A model generated the notes under the pieces. It did not search any database, had not been told where the DNA came from, and saw only the letters and a list, made by a program, of their open reading frames with translations. A DNA stretch of 34,682 bases, from assembly GCA_903906315.1 (NCBI GenBank), contig CAIVJW010000213.1, positions 1 to 34,682 of the forward strand, written 5' to 3'. Positions 1 through 7,697 of the stretch are shown here, one piece after another (position 1 is the first letter of the stretch; the number at the start of each line of letters is the position of its first letter). Position numbers and translations under genes: made by a program. The DNA comes from an uncultured delta proteobacterium. GTDB lineage: Bacteria > Myxococcota_A > Polyangia > Polyangiales > Polyangiaceae.

Positions 1-2
1 CC

Positions 3-1901
3 TCGGGCGCCGCGAGCGACGCCTTCGCGAGGACCGAGGCCGCGCGCACGCCCGCGCGATCGAGCGAGGCCTTCGCCGCCACCCTCGCCGCGCCCACGCC
101 GAGGTCGGGCGAGGCGGCGCCCCGAGAGGCCCCGCCCACGTCGGCGCGATCGCGCCCCGCGGCGCGGATCGCGATCGGGGGCCTCGCGGTCGCGGGCGTC
201 GCGCTCGCCCTCGGGGCGCTGTCCGCGCGCGGCAGGAGCCCGGCGCAGGCGATCGCGCCCGCCCCGATCGCGACCGCGGTCGCGCCGAGCTCCGCGTCGG
301 CGGCGAGCCGCGCGCGCCTCGCGACGGCGCAGCTCGACGAGCTGGCGATGGGCACCTCGATCCCGGCCGCGCGCGCGGCGTTCCTCGCGGGCTACCAGAC
401 GTTGCGCGACGCGGGCTCCGCGCTCGCGATGCTCGACAAGGCGCGCACGATCGACCCGAGCTACGGGGCGGCGCACCTCTGGTACGCCGTGGCGATGGCC
501 GACAGCGGGGCCGGGCTCGAGGCGCGGCCAGCGTTCAACAAGGCGAGCGAGGCCCGGGCCAGCCTGAGCCCCCGCAACCGAATCGTCCTCGACGCGCTCG
601 CGCCGTGCACCCGGAGCGAGCCGATCGACACGGCCGCGTGCGTGACGAAGCTCGAGGCCGCGGCGCAGGCCGACCCCGACGCGGCGTACCTCGTGTACCT
701 GCTCGGCAGCCGCCGCGGCGACGTGGGTCCGTCGACCGCGTACCTCGCCGACATGGACCGGGTGATCGCGGTCGACCCCGAGTGGGCGCTGCCGCTCCAG
801 GCCAAGGGCTGGGCGCTCTCGTACCTGGGCCGGTTCGACGAGGCGCGGGCGGCGATCGACCGCTGCATCCAGCTGTCGCCCGGCGCGGGCGCCTGCTTCC
901 AGAGCCGAATCCTGATCTCGAACCAGCTCGGCGACTGCGCGGCCGGCGAGGCCGACGCTCGACGCTGGCAGGCGGCCACGCCCGACGACCCCTCCGCGAT
1001 CTCGTACCTCGTGAACGCCGCGCTCGCGAAGGGGCTCCCGGCCGAGGCGCTCCACGAGATGAACGCCCAGTACGGGCTCAAGATCCCCGAGGCGCAGCGG
1101 GCCTGGTGGGACGCCTGGATGCCGAAGTTCGACGCCGTGCTGCGCGGTGACTTCCCCGCCGCGCGCCGGGCGGCCATCGACGTCGATCGCAAGACGGCGC
1201 CCCGGACCGACCGGCTCTACCACTACATCGCCGCCAACATGGCCATCGAGCTCGCGCTGGAGACGGGAGACGGCGCGGAGGCAGCGCGGGTCGCCGGGGA
1301 CGTGCTCCGTCGCAAGGACGCCTGGGTCGCCGAGCCCCGCAGCGACGACATCGCGATCGCGGGCGACATCGAGCCCTATTTCCTCGACGTGCTCCGCGAC
1401 GCCGGCAAGCTCTCCTCGCGCGAGCGCGCCGACCGGCGCGAGGCGTGGCTCCGCGGCTGGCGCTCGCACGTGAGCCCGTTCTACGAGCGCTACCTCTGGC
1501 TGACCGCCTACGCACCGCTCGTCGACGACGAGGAGGAGGCTCGCGAGGCCGAGGCGGCCCTGCCGGCAGGAGGAATCCCGCCGTTCTATCCCCTCTCCAC
1601 GGGCACGGGCGTGTCGGCGGACCTGGGCATCGGCAAGATGCACCTCCTGCTCGGCCGGGCGGCGGAGGCGCTCCCGTATCTCCGTCGCGCGGCGCAGGGC
1701 TGCACGGGCTCCGACGACCTCGTCCTCTACATCCGCGCGGCGATTCCGCTCGGCCAGGCGCTCGAGAAGACCGGCGACCACGACGGGGCGTGTCGCGCCT
1801 ACGCGAGCGTCACGGCGCGCTGGGGCAAGGCCAAGCCCCGCAGCGTGACGGCCGAGCAGGCCAAGGCGGCGGCCAAGGCGCTCCGGTGCCCCGCGCCCTG
1901 A
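3..1901 (+). CDS. TPR-containing membrane protein, C-terminal part; probably the sensor part of a Ser/Thr protein kinase (partial at left edge)
   Basis: The frame is open from the first bases of the window, so the gene starts upstream; the ATG at 348 is internal. The visible 632 residues begin with an Ala/Pro/Arg-rich linker. One transmembrane segment follows at about nt 168-228 (core GGLAVAGVALALGALSA), then a short Ala/Pro linker and a long helical repeat region. Several TPR-like units are readable there, with motifs such as GWALSYLGRFDEARAAIDR and LGRAAEALPYLRRAA. In myxobacteria this order (linker, single membrane segment, extracytoplasmic TPR domain) is typical of PknB-type kinases, where the TPR part is thought to bind proteins. 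The kinase domain itself lies outside the window, so that part is inference. The gene converges on the VWA gene at 2031. Confidence 0.75.
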   Translation, partial: SGAASDAFARTEAARTPARSSEAFAATLAAPTPRSGEAAPREAPPTSARSRPAARIAIGGLAVAGVALALGALSARGRSPAQAIAPAPIATAVAPSSASAASRARLATAQLDELAMGTSIPAARAAFLAGYQTLRDAGSALAMLDKARTIDPSYGAAHLWYAVAMADSGAGLEARPAFNKASEARASLSPRNRIVLDALAPCTRSEPIDTAACVTKLEAAAQADPDAAYLVYLLGSRRGDVGPSTAYLADMDRVIAVDPEWALPLQAKGWALSYLGRFDEARAAIDRCIQLSPGAGACFQSRILISNQLGDCAAGEADARRWQAATPDDPSAISYLVNAALAKGLPAEALHEMNAQYGLKIPEAQRAWWDAWMPKFDAVLRGDFPAARRAAIDVDRKTAPRTDRLYHYIAANMAIELALETGDGAEAARVAGDVLRRKDAWVAEPRSDDIAIAGDIEPYFLDVLRDAGKLSSRERADRREAWLRGWRSHVSPFYERYLWLTAYAPLVDDEEEAREAEAALPAGGIPPFYPLSTGTGVSADLGIGKMHLLLGRAAEALPYLRRAAQGCTGSDDLVLYIRAAIPLGQALEKTGDHDGACRAYASVTARWGKAKPRSVTAEQAKAAAKALRCPAP

Positions 1902-1986
1902 CCGTCGGGCGCGCGGGAGGGTTGCCGCCCTTGGCGCGACGGCCCGCGCGCTTCGGTCGCGTGGAGGAGGGCGACGGGGCGGCGTC

Positions 1987-2006
1987 GAGGGGGAGGCTGC
2001 CCCCTC
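1987..2006. terminator. hairpin between convergent genes, possible bidirectional terminator
   Basis: A perfect 7-bp stem (GAGGGGG / CCCCCTC) encloses the six-base loop AGGCTG. It lies in the 129-base gap between the convergent stops at 1901 and 2031. No T-tract follows on either strand, so the call rests on position and stem strength alone. Confidence 0.35.
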
Positions 2007-2030
2007 CGCCGATCCTCGCGCGCCGCCGGG

Positions 2031-3665
2031 CTACTTGCCCGCGCTCGAGGCGTACGCCGGGTGCTTCTGCACGAGCTCGTCGATCTCGCCGAGCTCCACG
2101 TCGCCCGCGAGGTCGGGCCGACCGAGCAGCCCTTCGATCTCCGCGTGCAGCGCGACGAGCAGGTCGTGCGCGCCGCTCGTGGCCTGGAGCGCCTTGGCGT
2201 AGCGCACGATCGCGCCGCCCTTCGCGAGCTCGCGCCCGCCGGACGGCCGCAGGTCGCTGATCGGGAGGGATACCGAGACCGCCTCGCGGTTCGTCGGGGT
2301 CGCCTTCGACTCCCACGAGACCGTGACCGAGATCAGGTCCGATCCCTGCACCTGCGCCTCGTCGCACGACGAGAGCTCCTGGCGAAAGACCATCTCGCCG
2401 CCGGGCGCGAGGTGCTGCGGCTCGATGTCCTCCGGGTTCGGCGAGTACCCCTCGCCGTCGAAGCCTGCGATCGAGAGGTACCAGGGCACCTCGACGGCGA
2501 CCTGGACGCTCCGCGCCGCGACGGACAGCACCTCGTCGAAGCGGTCGCCGAACATCCGGTCGGCCTCCTCGTCGCTGTCGAGGTAGACGTAGGCGCCTCG
2601 GCCGGCGTCCGTGAGCTGGTTCATCAGCCGGTCGCTGTAGCCCTGGGCAGGCCCGGTGCCGACGCCCGTGAGGTACACCTCGGCGCTGTCGGCCTTGCCG
2701 GCCTCGGCGCCGATGACCGATCCGTCGGTCACGCCGAGGTTCGCGCCGCCGTCGCTCACCAGCACGACGCGGTTCACGCTGCGCGGGTCGAAGCCCTCGC
2801 GAGCGACCTCGTACGCGGTCTGGAGGGCCGCGTGCAGGTCGCTCCCGCCGCTCGCGCGGAGCCCCTCGATCAGACCGGTCAGCGCCGGGTCGTCGGGGCC
2901 GGTGACGGCGTGCCTGCGCAGCAGGACGGACTCGGTGAGGCTCCACGTCAGCACGCTGACGACGTCCCCCGCGACCAGCTTCCGCGCGACGGCGCGGAGC
3001 ATCGCGCGTTCGCGCGCGAGGCCCTCGGTCGCCATCGATCCGGAGTTGTCGAGCACGAACGTCAGCGCCAGCGGCAGGCGCTGACCGACCGCTTGAAAGG
3101 CGCGGACCCCCACCTGCAGCTCGATCGTCGCGCCCGTGCGCACGGCCGCCGCGTGGACCGCGACCACCTGGGCCGCCGAGGCCGGCGGCGCGTAGCCGAC
3201 GTGGTAGTAGTTCAAGAACTCGTAGGTCCGGATGGTCCCCGGGTCCGGCACGAGCCCGGCGCGGAGCTGCTGCCGGGCGAGCACCGGAGACCCCATCGAG
3301 TTCGAGTCGTCGGCCGACTCGTAGTAGGCGTGTCGGTCCGGCGGGTTCAAGGCGGCCACGTCGACGCAGCCCCGCGCGACCTGCATACCCTTCACGACGT
3401 CCGGGTTGTCGACCGAAAGCCCCGACCGGTGCGTGCCCGGCACGCCGCCGCGGCTCAGCCCGGTCGCCTCCCCGGCTCCGCTGGCTCCCGCCCCCGGGCC
3501 GAAGGAATCCCCGGCCTCGTTGGCGCCGGAGGCATCCCCCATCGAGTCGGAGGCCGCCTGCGACCCGGAGCAGCCTGCCGCGAGCGCGACGCCGACGCCG
3601 AACAGGAGGCCGACCGCACGCAGCGAGACGCGCACGCGCCGACCGCGTCGGCACCGCGCGATCAC
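2031..3665 (-). CDS. VWA-domain lipoprotein of the YfbK type (downstream paralogue)
   Basis: This is a 544-residue predicted lipoprotein. A signal sequence with hydrophobic core VGLLFGVGVALAAGC puts the lipid-bearing Cys at 32, followed by a Ser/Gly/Ala-rich spacer to about residue 85. Residues 112-160 (ESADDSNSMGSP, RTYEFLNYY) match the N-terminal domain that precedes VWA in YfbK-like proteins. The VWA domain carries the metal-site motif DNSGS at 206-210, a GGSDLHAAL motif where a Thr-containing loop is usual, and LVSDGGANLG. The last ~150 residues fit the DUF3520-like tail. A GTG start at 3665 overlaps the stop of the upstream paralogue as GTGA, indicating coupled translation; an in-frame GTG at 3635 would give a more standard signal (Cys22). 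Such proteins are often labelled Ca-activated chloride channel-like without proof of channel activity. The role is probably protein or polymer binding at the cell surface. Confidence 0.85.
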   Translation of the reverse strand: MIARCRRGRRVRVSLRAVGLLFGVGVALAAGCSGSQAASDSMGDASGANEAGDSFGPGAGASGAGEATGLSRGGVPGTHRSGLSVDNPDVVKGMQVARGCVDVAALNPPDRHAYYESADDSNSMGSPVLARQQLRAGLVPDPGTIRTYEFLNYYHVGYAPPASAAQVVAVHAAAVRTGATIELQVGVRAFQAVGQRLPLALTFVLDNSGSMATEGLARERAMLRAVARKLVAGDVVSVLTWSLTESVLLRRHAVTGPDDPALTGLIEGLRASGGSDLHAALQTAYEVAREGFDPRSVNRVVLVSDGGANLGVTDGSVIGAEAGKADSAEVYLTGVGTGPAQGYSDRLMNQLTDAGRGAYVYLDSDEEADRMFGDRFDEVLSVAARSVQVAVEVPWYLSIAGFDGEGYSPNPEDIEPQHLAPGGEMVFRQELSSCDEAQVQGSDLISVTVSWESKATPTNREAVSVSLPISDLRPSGGRELAKGGAIVRYAKALQATSGAHDLLVALHAEIEGLLGRPDLAGDVELGEIDELVQKHPAYASSAGK

Positions 3666-5338
3666 TTGGGCACCGCGGGGAAGAGCGGGTGGTTCGGCAG
3701 CAGCCCGGCGATCTCGGTGAGCTCGGGATCCGCCGCGAGCTCCGGGCTGGCGAGCAGCTCGAGCACGCGCGCGTGGGCCAGCGCGAGCTGCCCGGGCGGG
3801 TCCTCGCCGACGAGCTTGAGCGCCTCCGCGTACCCGACGATCGCCTCGCCCTTGTGCAGGGCGGCGTGCGCCCCGACGAAGAGGTCGTTCAGGTCGAGCG
3901 TGAGCTCGTCGGTGTGGGGCTGCCGGGTCAGCGGATCGTCCCACGTCACGAGCACGTGCAGCGGGTCGCCGGAGACCAGCGGGTCGGTGAACCCGTACGC
4001 GCACCGCGCGATGACCTGCTGGAAGATCATCTCGCCGCCGGGCGCGAGGTGCTGCGGATCGATGGCGACCGGATCGGTGGAGTAGGCCTCCCCGAAGAAG
4101 TCGGGGATGTCGAAGTAGTACGGGACGGTGAGCTTGACCTGGACGTCGCGCGCCGCGATGCCGACGATCTCGTCGAAGCGCTTGTCGAACAGGCCCGCGG
4201 CCTCGCCAGCGCTGTCGAGGTACACGTACGCGCCGCGGCCGGCGTCGGTCACGGCGTTCATCAGCGAGTCCGCGTACCCGAGCGCGGGCCCGAGGCCGAC
4301 GCCGGCGAGGTAGATGCCCTCCTTGTCGGCGTCGCGGGCCTCGACGGCGATGACGTTGCGGTCGACGACGCCGAGGTTGGCGCCCCCGTCGCTGACCAGC
4401 ATCACGCGGTTCAGCCAGGTCTTATCGAAGTTCTCGTGGGCGAGCGCGTAGGCGGCCCTGAGGCCGGCGTGGAGATCGCTGCCTCCCTGCGGGCGGATCG
4501 CCTCGGCCACCGCGAGCACGGTGGCGTCGTTGGGCCCCGTGACGCGGTGACCGGAGAGCAGCACCGAGTCCTCGAGGTTCCACGTCACGACGCTGAGGAC
4601 GTCATCCTTCGCGAGCTTCTTGGCGAGGGCGCGGACGAGGGCGCGCTCCCGCTCGATGCCGACGCCCGCGAGCGACCCGGAAGCGTCGAGCGCAAGCGTG
4701 AGCGAGATCGGCCGCCGCACCTTGAGGGCGTCGACCGCGCGGACTCCGATCTGCAGCGACACCCGGGACGGGTCCTTCTGGCTCACCTCGGCATCGGCGT
4801 AGATCGCGACGTGGCCGGCGGCCGCGGCGGGGTGGCGGATGCGGTAGTAGTTCAGAAACTCGTAGGTCCGGACCGTCGCCGGGTCCGGGCTCTGGTGGGC
4901 GCGCAGGAGCTCCCGCGCCAAGGTGGGCGAGCCCATCGAGTTGGAGTCGTCGGCGGACTCGTAGAACGACCGGGTCAGCGGGTCGCCGTCCGTGGTGACG
5001 GCCTCGGCCGCCGCCGTGTCCATGGCCTCGAGGCACGCGGGCGGCGTCGGCGGCGGCTCGCTCGGGCGACCACCGCCCTCGTCCGGTCCCAGCTTGCCGC
5101 CGCCAGCGCCGGTCATCGTCCCGGTGTTTTCGGCGCTCGTCCCCGTCGAGAACCCGCTGGTGCCCGAGCCCGCGCGGTGCACCGGGGCGGTGGTGTCGCC
5201 GTTCGAAGGGGGCATGGGGCCGGGCGCGCCTCCCGGACCCGAGGCGCGGCCGGACGCATCGTCCTGCGAGGCGCCGCAGGCGGCTTGCGCTGCGATCGCA
5301 GCCGCTAGAAACCCGATTCCGAGCCACCGATTGAGCAT
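3662..5338 (-). CDS. VWA-domain lipoprotein of the YfbK type (upstream paralogue)
   Basis: This 558-residue protein begins at an ATG with a good ribosome site (GAGGA five bases upstream). The signal core is LGIGFLAAAIAAQAAC, giving Cys21 as the likely lipidated residue. A low-complexity Gly/Ser/Thr/Pro spacer runs to about residue 100. The YfbK-type N-terminal domain (ESADDSNSMGSP at 127-138, RTYEFLNYY at 157-165) precedes a VWA domain with DASGS at 218-222 and LVSDGGANLGV. It shares its whole architecture and several identical blocks with the gene directly downstream, so the pair looks like a tandem duplication that has since diverged, mainly in the spacer. The two stop/start codons overlap (GTGA), so they are probably one operon. 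The substrate or partner is unknown. Confidence 0.87.
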   Translation of the reverse strand: MLNRWLGIGFLAAAIAAQAACGASQDDASGRASGPGGAPGPMPPSNGDTTAPVHRAGSGTSGFSTGTSAENTGTMTGAGGGKLGPDEGGGRPSEPPPTPPACLEAMDTAAAEAVTTDGDPLTRSFYESADDSNSMGSPTLARELLRAHQSPDPATVRTYEFLNYYRIRHPAAAAGHVAIYADAEVSQKDPSRVSLQIGVRAVDALKVRRPISLTLALDASGSLAGVGIERERALVRALAKKLAKDDVLSVVTWNLEDSVLLSGHRVTGPNDATVLAVAEAIRPQGGSDLHAGLRAAYALAHENFDKTWLNRVMLVSDGGANLGVVDRNVIAVEARDADKEGIYLAGVGLGPALGYADSLMNAVTDAGRGAYVYLDSAGEAAGLFDKRFDEIVGIAARDVQVKLTVPYYFDIPDFFGEAYSTDPVAIDPQHLAPGGEMIFQQVIARCAYGFTDPLVSGDPLHVLVTWDDPLTRQPHTDELTLDLNDLFVGAHAALHKGEAIVGYAEALKLVGEDPPGQLALAHARVLELLASPELAADPELTEIAGLLPNHPLFPAVPK

Positions 5339-5541
5339 GGGGGTCCTCGTCGATAGGAGCACGAGCAGGACTAAGCAACGTGCGTGCCCCTTCGTCTCTC
5401 GAAGCATATCGCGGAGTTCGCGAGTCGGCGAGCTTCGCGCGCGGCACAGGCTGACGCAGGGCGGGCAACCTCGCCGCACGGGAGGCCCGCCGGAGAATCC
5501 GGGCCCGGCAGCGGTGAACACTTGGCCTGCGGGGGCCCGAC

Positions 5542-5925
5542 GTGCGACAAAACCCCACCGTGAAGGCGCGCGTCGTTGGCAGATCCCTCGCTGTGCTGCT
5601 GCTCTCGACAGCGGCGTCCCTGCTCGGCGGCTCGCTCGGCTGCGAGCTCCTCTTCGCCCCACCGGCGGCGCCGAAGGTCCCCGACCTGAAGCTGCCCGAG
5701 GCGCCGAAGCCACCGACGGCGCCGAAGCCGCCGGACCTGAAGGCCCCGCAGGTCCCGTCCGCGCCCGTGCCCGGCAACTGCTGCCTGCGCGACGCGAGCC
5801 AGGCGTCGCTGGCGTGCGGCGGCAACGCGGAGCGGTGCTGCTCGGACAAGTACGACCGGAGCGACTGCGAGGACGCGGGCGGCTTCTGGTTCCACACCCC
5901 CGAGGGGTGCGCGGGCGCCTGCTGA
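5542..5925 (+). CDS. small cysteine-rich secreted or lipid-anchored protein
   Basis: Family not recognised. The 127-residue product starts at a GTG (a second GTG six codons later is also possible). It has a basic N-terminus and a hydrophobic stretch (SLAVLLLSTAASLLGG) ending at Cys34, so it is probably exported and may be lipid-anchored, although the lipobox is imperfect. Residues ~38-77 form a Pro/Lys/Ala-rich spacer with repeated APKxPDLK-like units. The C-terminal 50 residues contain eight cysteines, including two CC pairs (NCCL and RCCSD), which suggests a small disulfide-stabilised module. The gene is transcribed away from the VWA pair across a 203-base divergent gap. Codon use resembles its neighbours. 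Function is unknown. Confidence 0.7.
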   Translation: MRQNPTVKARVVGRSLAVLLLSTAASLLGGSLGCELLFAPPAAPKVPDLKLPEAPKPPTAPKPPDLKAPQVPSAPVPGNCCLRDASQASLACGGNAERCCSDKYDRSDCEDAGGFWFHTPEGCAGAC

Positions 5926-6329
<404 letters not shown>

Positions 6330-7604
6330 ATGATGACCGCCACGATCGATCGTCACGAGGGAGGCCTCGGCCTCGAAGCCGCCGGCGGCGCGAGGCCCGG
6401 CGCGACCTGCTCGGTGCTCGAGGACGACGGCGCGGTCGGCCGGATCGCCGGGCCCTGGCGCGAGCTGCTCGCCGCGAGCGGGACCGATGAGCCGATGATG
6501 TCGCCCACCTGGGCGGCTTCGTGGTGGGAGGTCTTCGGCGGCACCGAGGGGCGCGCGCTGCGCGTCGGGGTCGTCCGCGACGGTGGCCGCCTGGTCGGGA
6601 TCGCGCCGTTCGTCGCGCGCACGCACTGGTATGGCGGGGCGCTGCCGTTTCGCCGGGTAGAGCTCGTGGGGACCGGTGAAGGCCCGGAGGACGAGGTCTG
6701 CTCGGAGTACGTGGGTGTCATCGCCGAGCGCGGCGCCGAGGCGCGCGTCGCCGAGGCGGTCGCGGAGGCGCTCGTGCGCGGCCAGTTCGACGCCTGGGAC
6801 GAGGTCTACCTGCCCGGGATGAACGCGGGCACCCCGATGCCCGAGGCCCTCGCGTCCTCGCTGCGAAGGCGCGGGATCGACGTGGAGATCACGACCGAGG
6901 GGGAGGCCGCGGTGGCCGTCCTCGAGCCGACGTGGGAGGCGTGGCTCGCGGCGCTCCCGGCGCGGCACCGCTACGCCGTCACGCGGTCGCTGCGCGACTT
7001 CGATCGCTGGGCGGAGGGCACCGGGCGCGTCGACGTGGTCGCGACCGAGGCCGAGCTCCCGCGCGCGACGGAGGCCCTCGTCGAGCTGCACGAGAGCAGG
7101 TGGCGCGGCTCGGCCGTCGCGCACGGAGCGTTCCGGTCGGCGCGGTTCCGCGCGTTCCACGAGATCCTCATGCCGCGCCTGCTGGCGAAGGGGGCGCTCG
7201 ATCTGTCGCTGCTGTCGGCGTTCGGCGCGCCGGTGGGGGTGCTCTACGCCATCCGGTGGGGCCGGCGCGTCGCGTACTACCAGAGCGGGCGCCGGACGGA
7301 CCTGCCGGACGCGGTGCGGCCGGGCATGGTCCTGCACGCGCACGCGATCCAGCGGGCGATCGCCGCGGGCTGCCAGGAGTACGACCTGCTCGGCGGGTCC
7401 GCGCGCTTCAAGCGGACGCTCTCCCAGTCGACGCGGACCCTCGTGCGGCTGCGCGCGGTGCGGCCCGGGCTGCTCGAGACGACGCGGCGCCTCGCGACGG
7501 TCGAGCTTCGACGGGCGCGGACGGCGTGGGACTCGCTCCGCCGGACCCTCGGCAGCGGCCACGAGGCGAAGCCCGAGCCGGACGATCACGACGAGCCTCG
7601 CTGA
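6330..7604 (+). CDS. CelD/BcsL-type GNAT acyltransferase
   Basis: The 424-residue protein belongs to the GNAT superfamily, CelD-like branch (Acetyltransf_6). These enzymes are usually cytoplasmic and often sit near cellulose or exopolysaccharide genes, where they are believed to transfer an acyl group from acyl-CoA. The N-terminal half contains the typical segment PTWAASWWEVFGG. The C-terminal GNAT core is recognisable from residue ~300: GVLYAIRWGRRVAYYQSGR, then RPGMVLHAHAIQRAIAAGC and YDLLGGSARFKRTLS, which is the usual YDFxxGxxxYK block. The frame is open far upstream, but the ATG at 6330 (followed at once by a second ATG) is the first sensible start. No Shine-Dalgarno sequence is obvious. 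The next gene is a second, more distant member of the family. Confidence 0.85.
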   Translation: MMTATIDRHEGGLGLEAAGGARPGATCSVLEDDGAVGRIAGPWRELLAASGTDEPMMSPTWAASWWEVFGGTEGRALRVGVVRDGGRLVGIAPFVARTHWYGGALPFRRVELVGTGEGPEDEVCSEYVGVIAERGAEARVAEAVAEALVRGQFDAWDEVYLPGMNAGTPMPEALASSLRRRGIDVEITTEGEAAVAVLEPTWEAWLAALPARHRYAVTRSLRDFDRWAEGTGRVDVVATEAELPRATEALVELHESRWRGSAVAHGAFRSARFRAFHEILMPRLLAKGALDLSLLSAFGAPVGVLYAIRWGRRVAYYQSGRRTDLPDAVRPGMVLHAHAIQRAIAAGCQEYDLLGGSARFKRTLSQSTRTLVRLRAVRPGLLETTRRLATVELRRARTAWDSLRRTLGSGHEAKPEPDDHDEPR

Positions 7605-7697
7605 CGGTCCGGCGCGCAACGCATGCGGGTGCGCCTCCGGGTGCCCGCGCGGCGCGGCAGAGCGCGGGCGGGGATTGCTTCTTGCAGCGGCGCGGGC

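Noticed and set aside
2061-4085. A 674-codon plus-strand frame opposite the VWA genes
   Set aside because: It is the antisense shadow of two genes with clear VWA and lipoprotein motifs, and its own translation shows only Arg/His/Asp-rich low complexity.
5339-5541. A TTGCTT-16-CTATCG promoter on the minus strand before the upstream VWA gene
   Set aside because: The -10 match is poor and it would overlap the ribosome site, leaving no room for a leader that contains the visible GAGGA.
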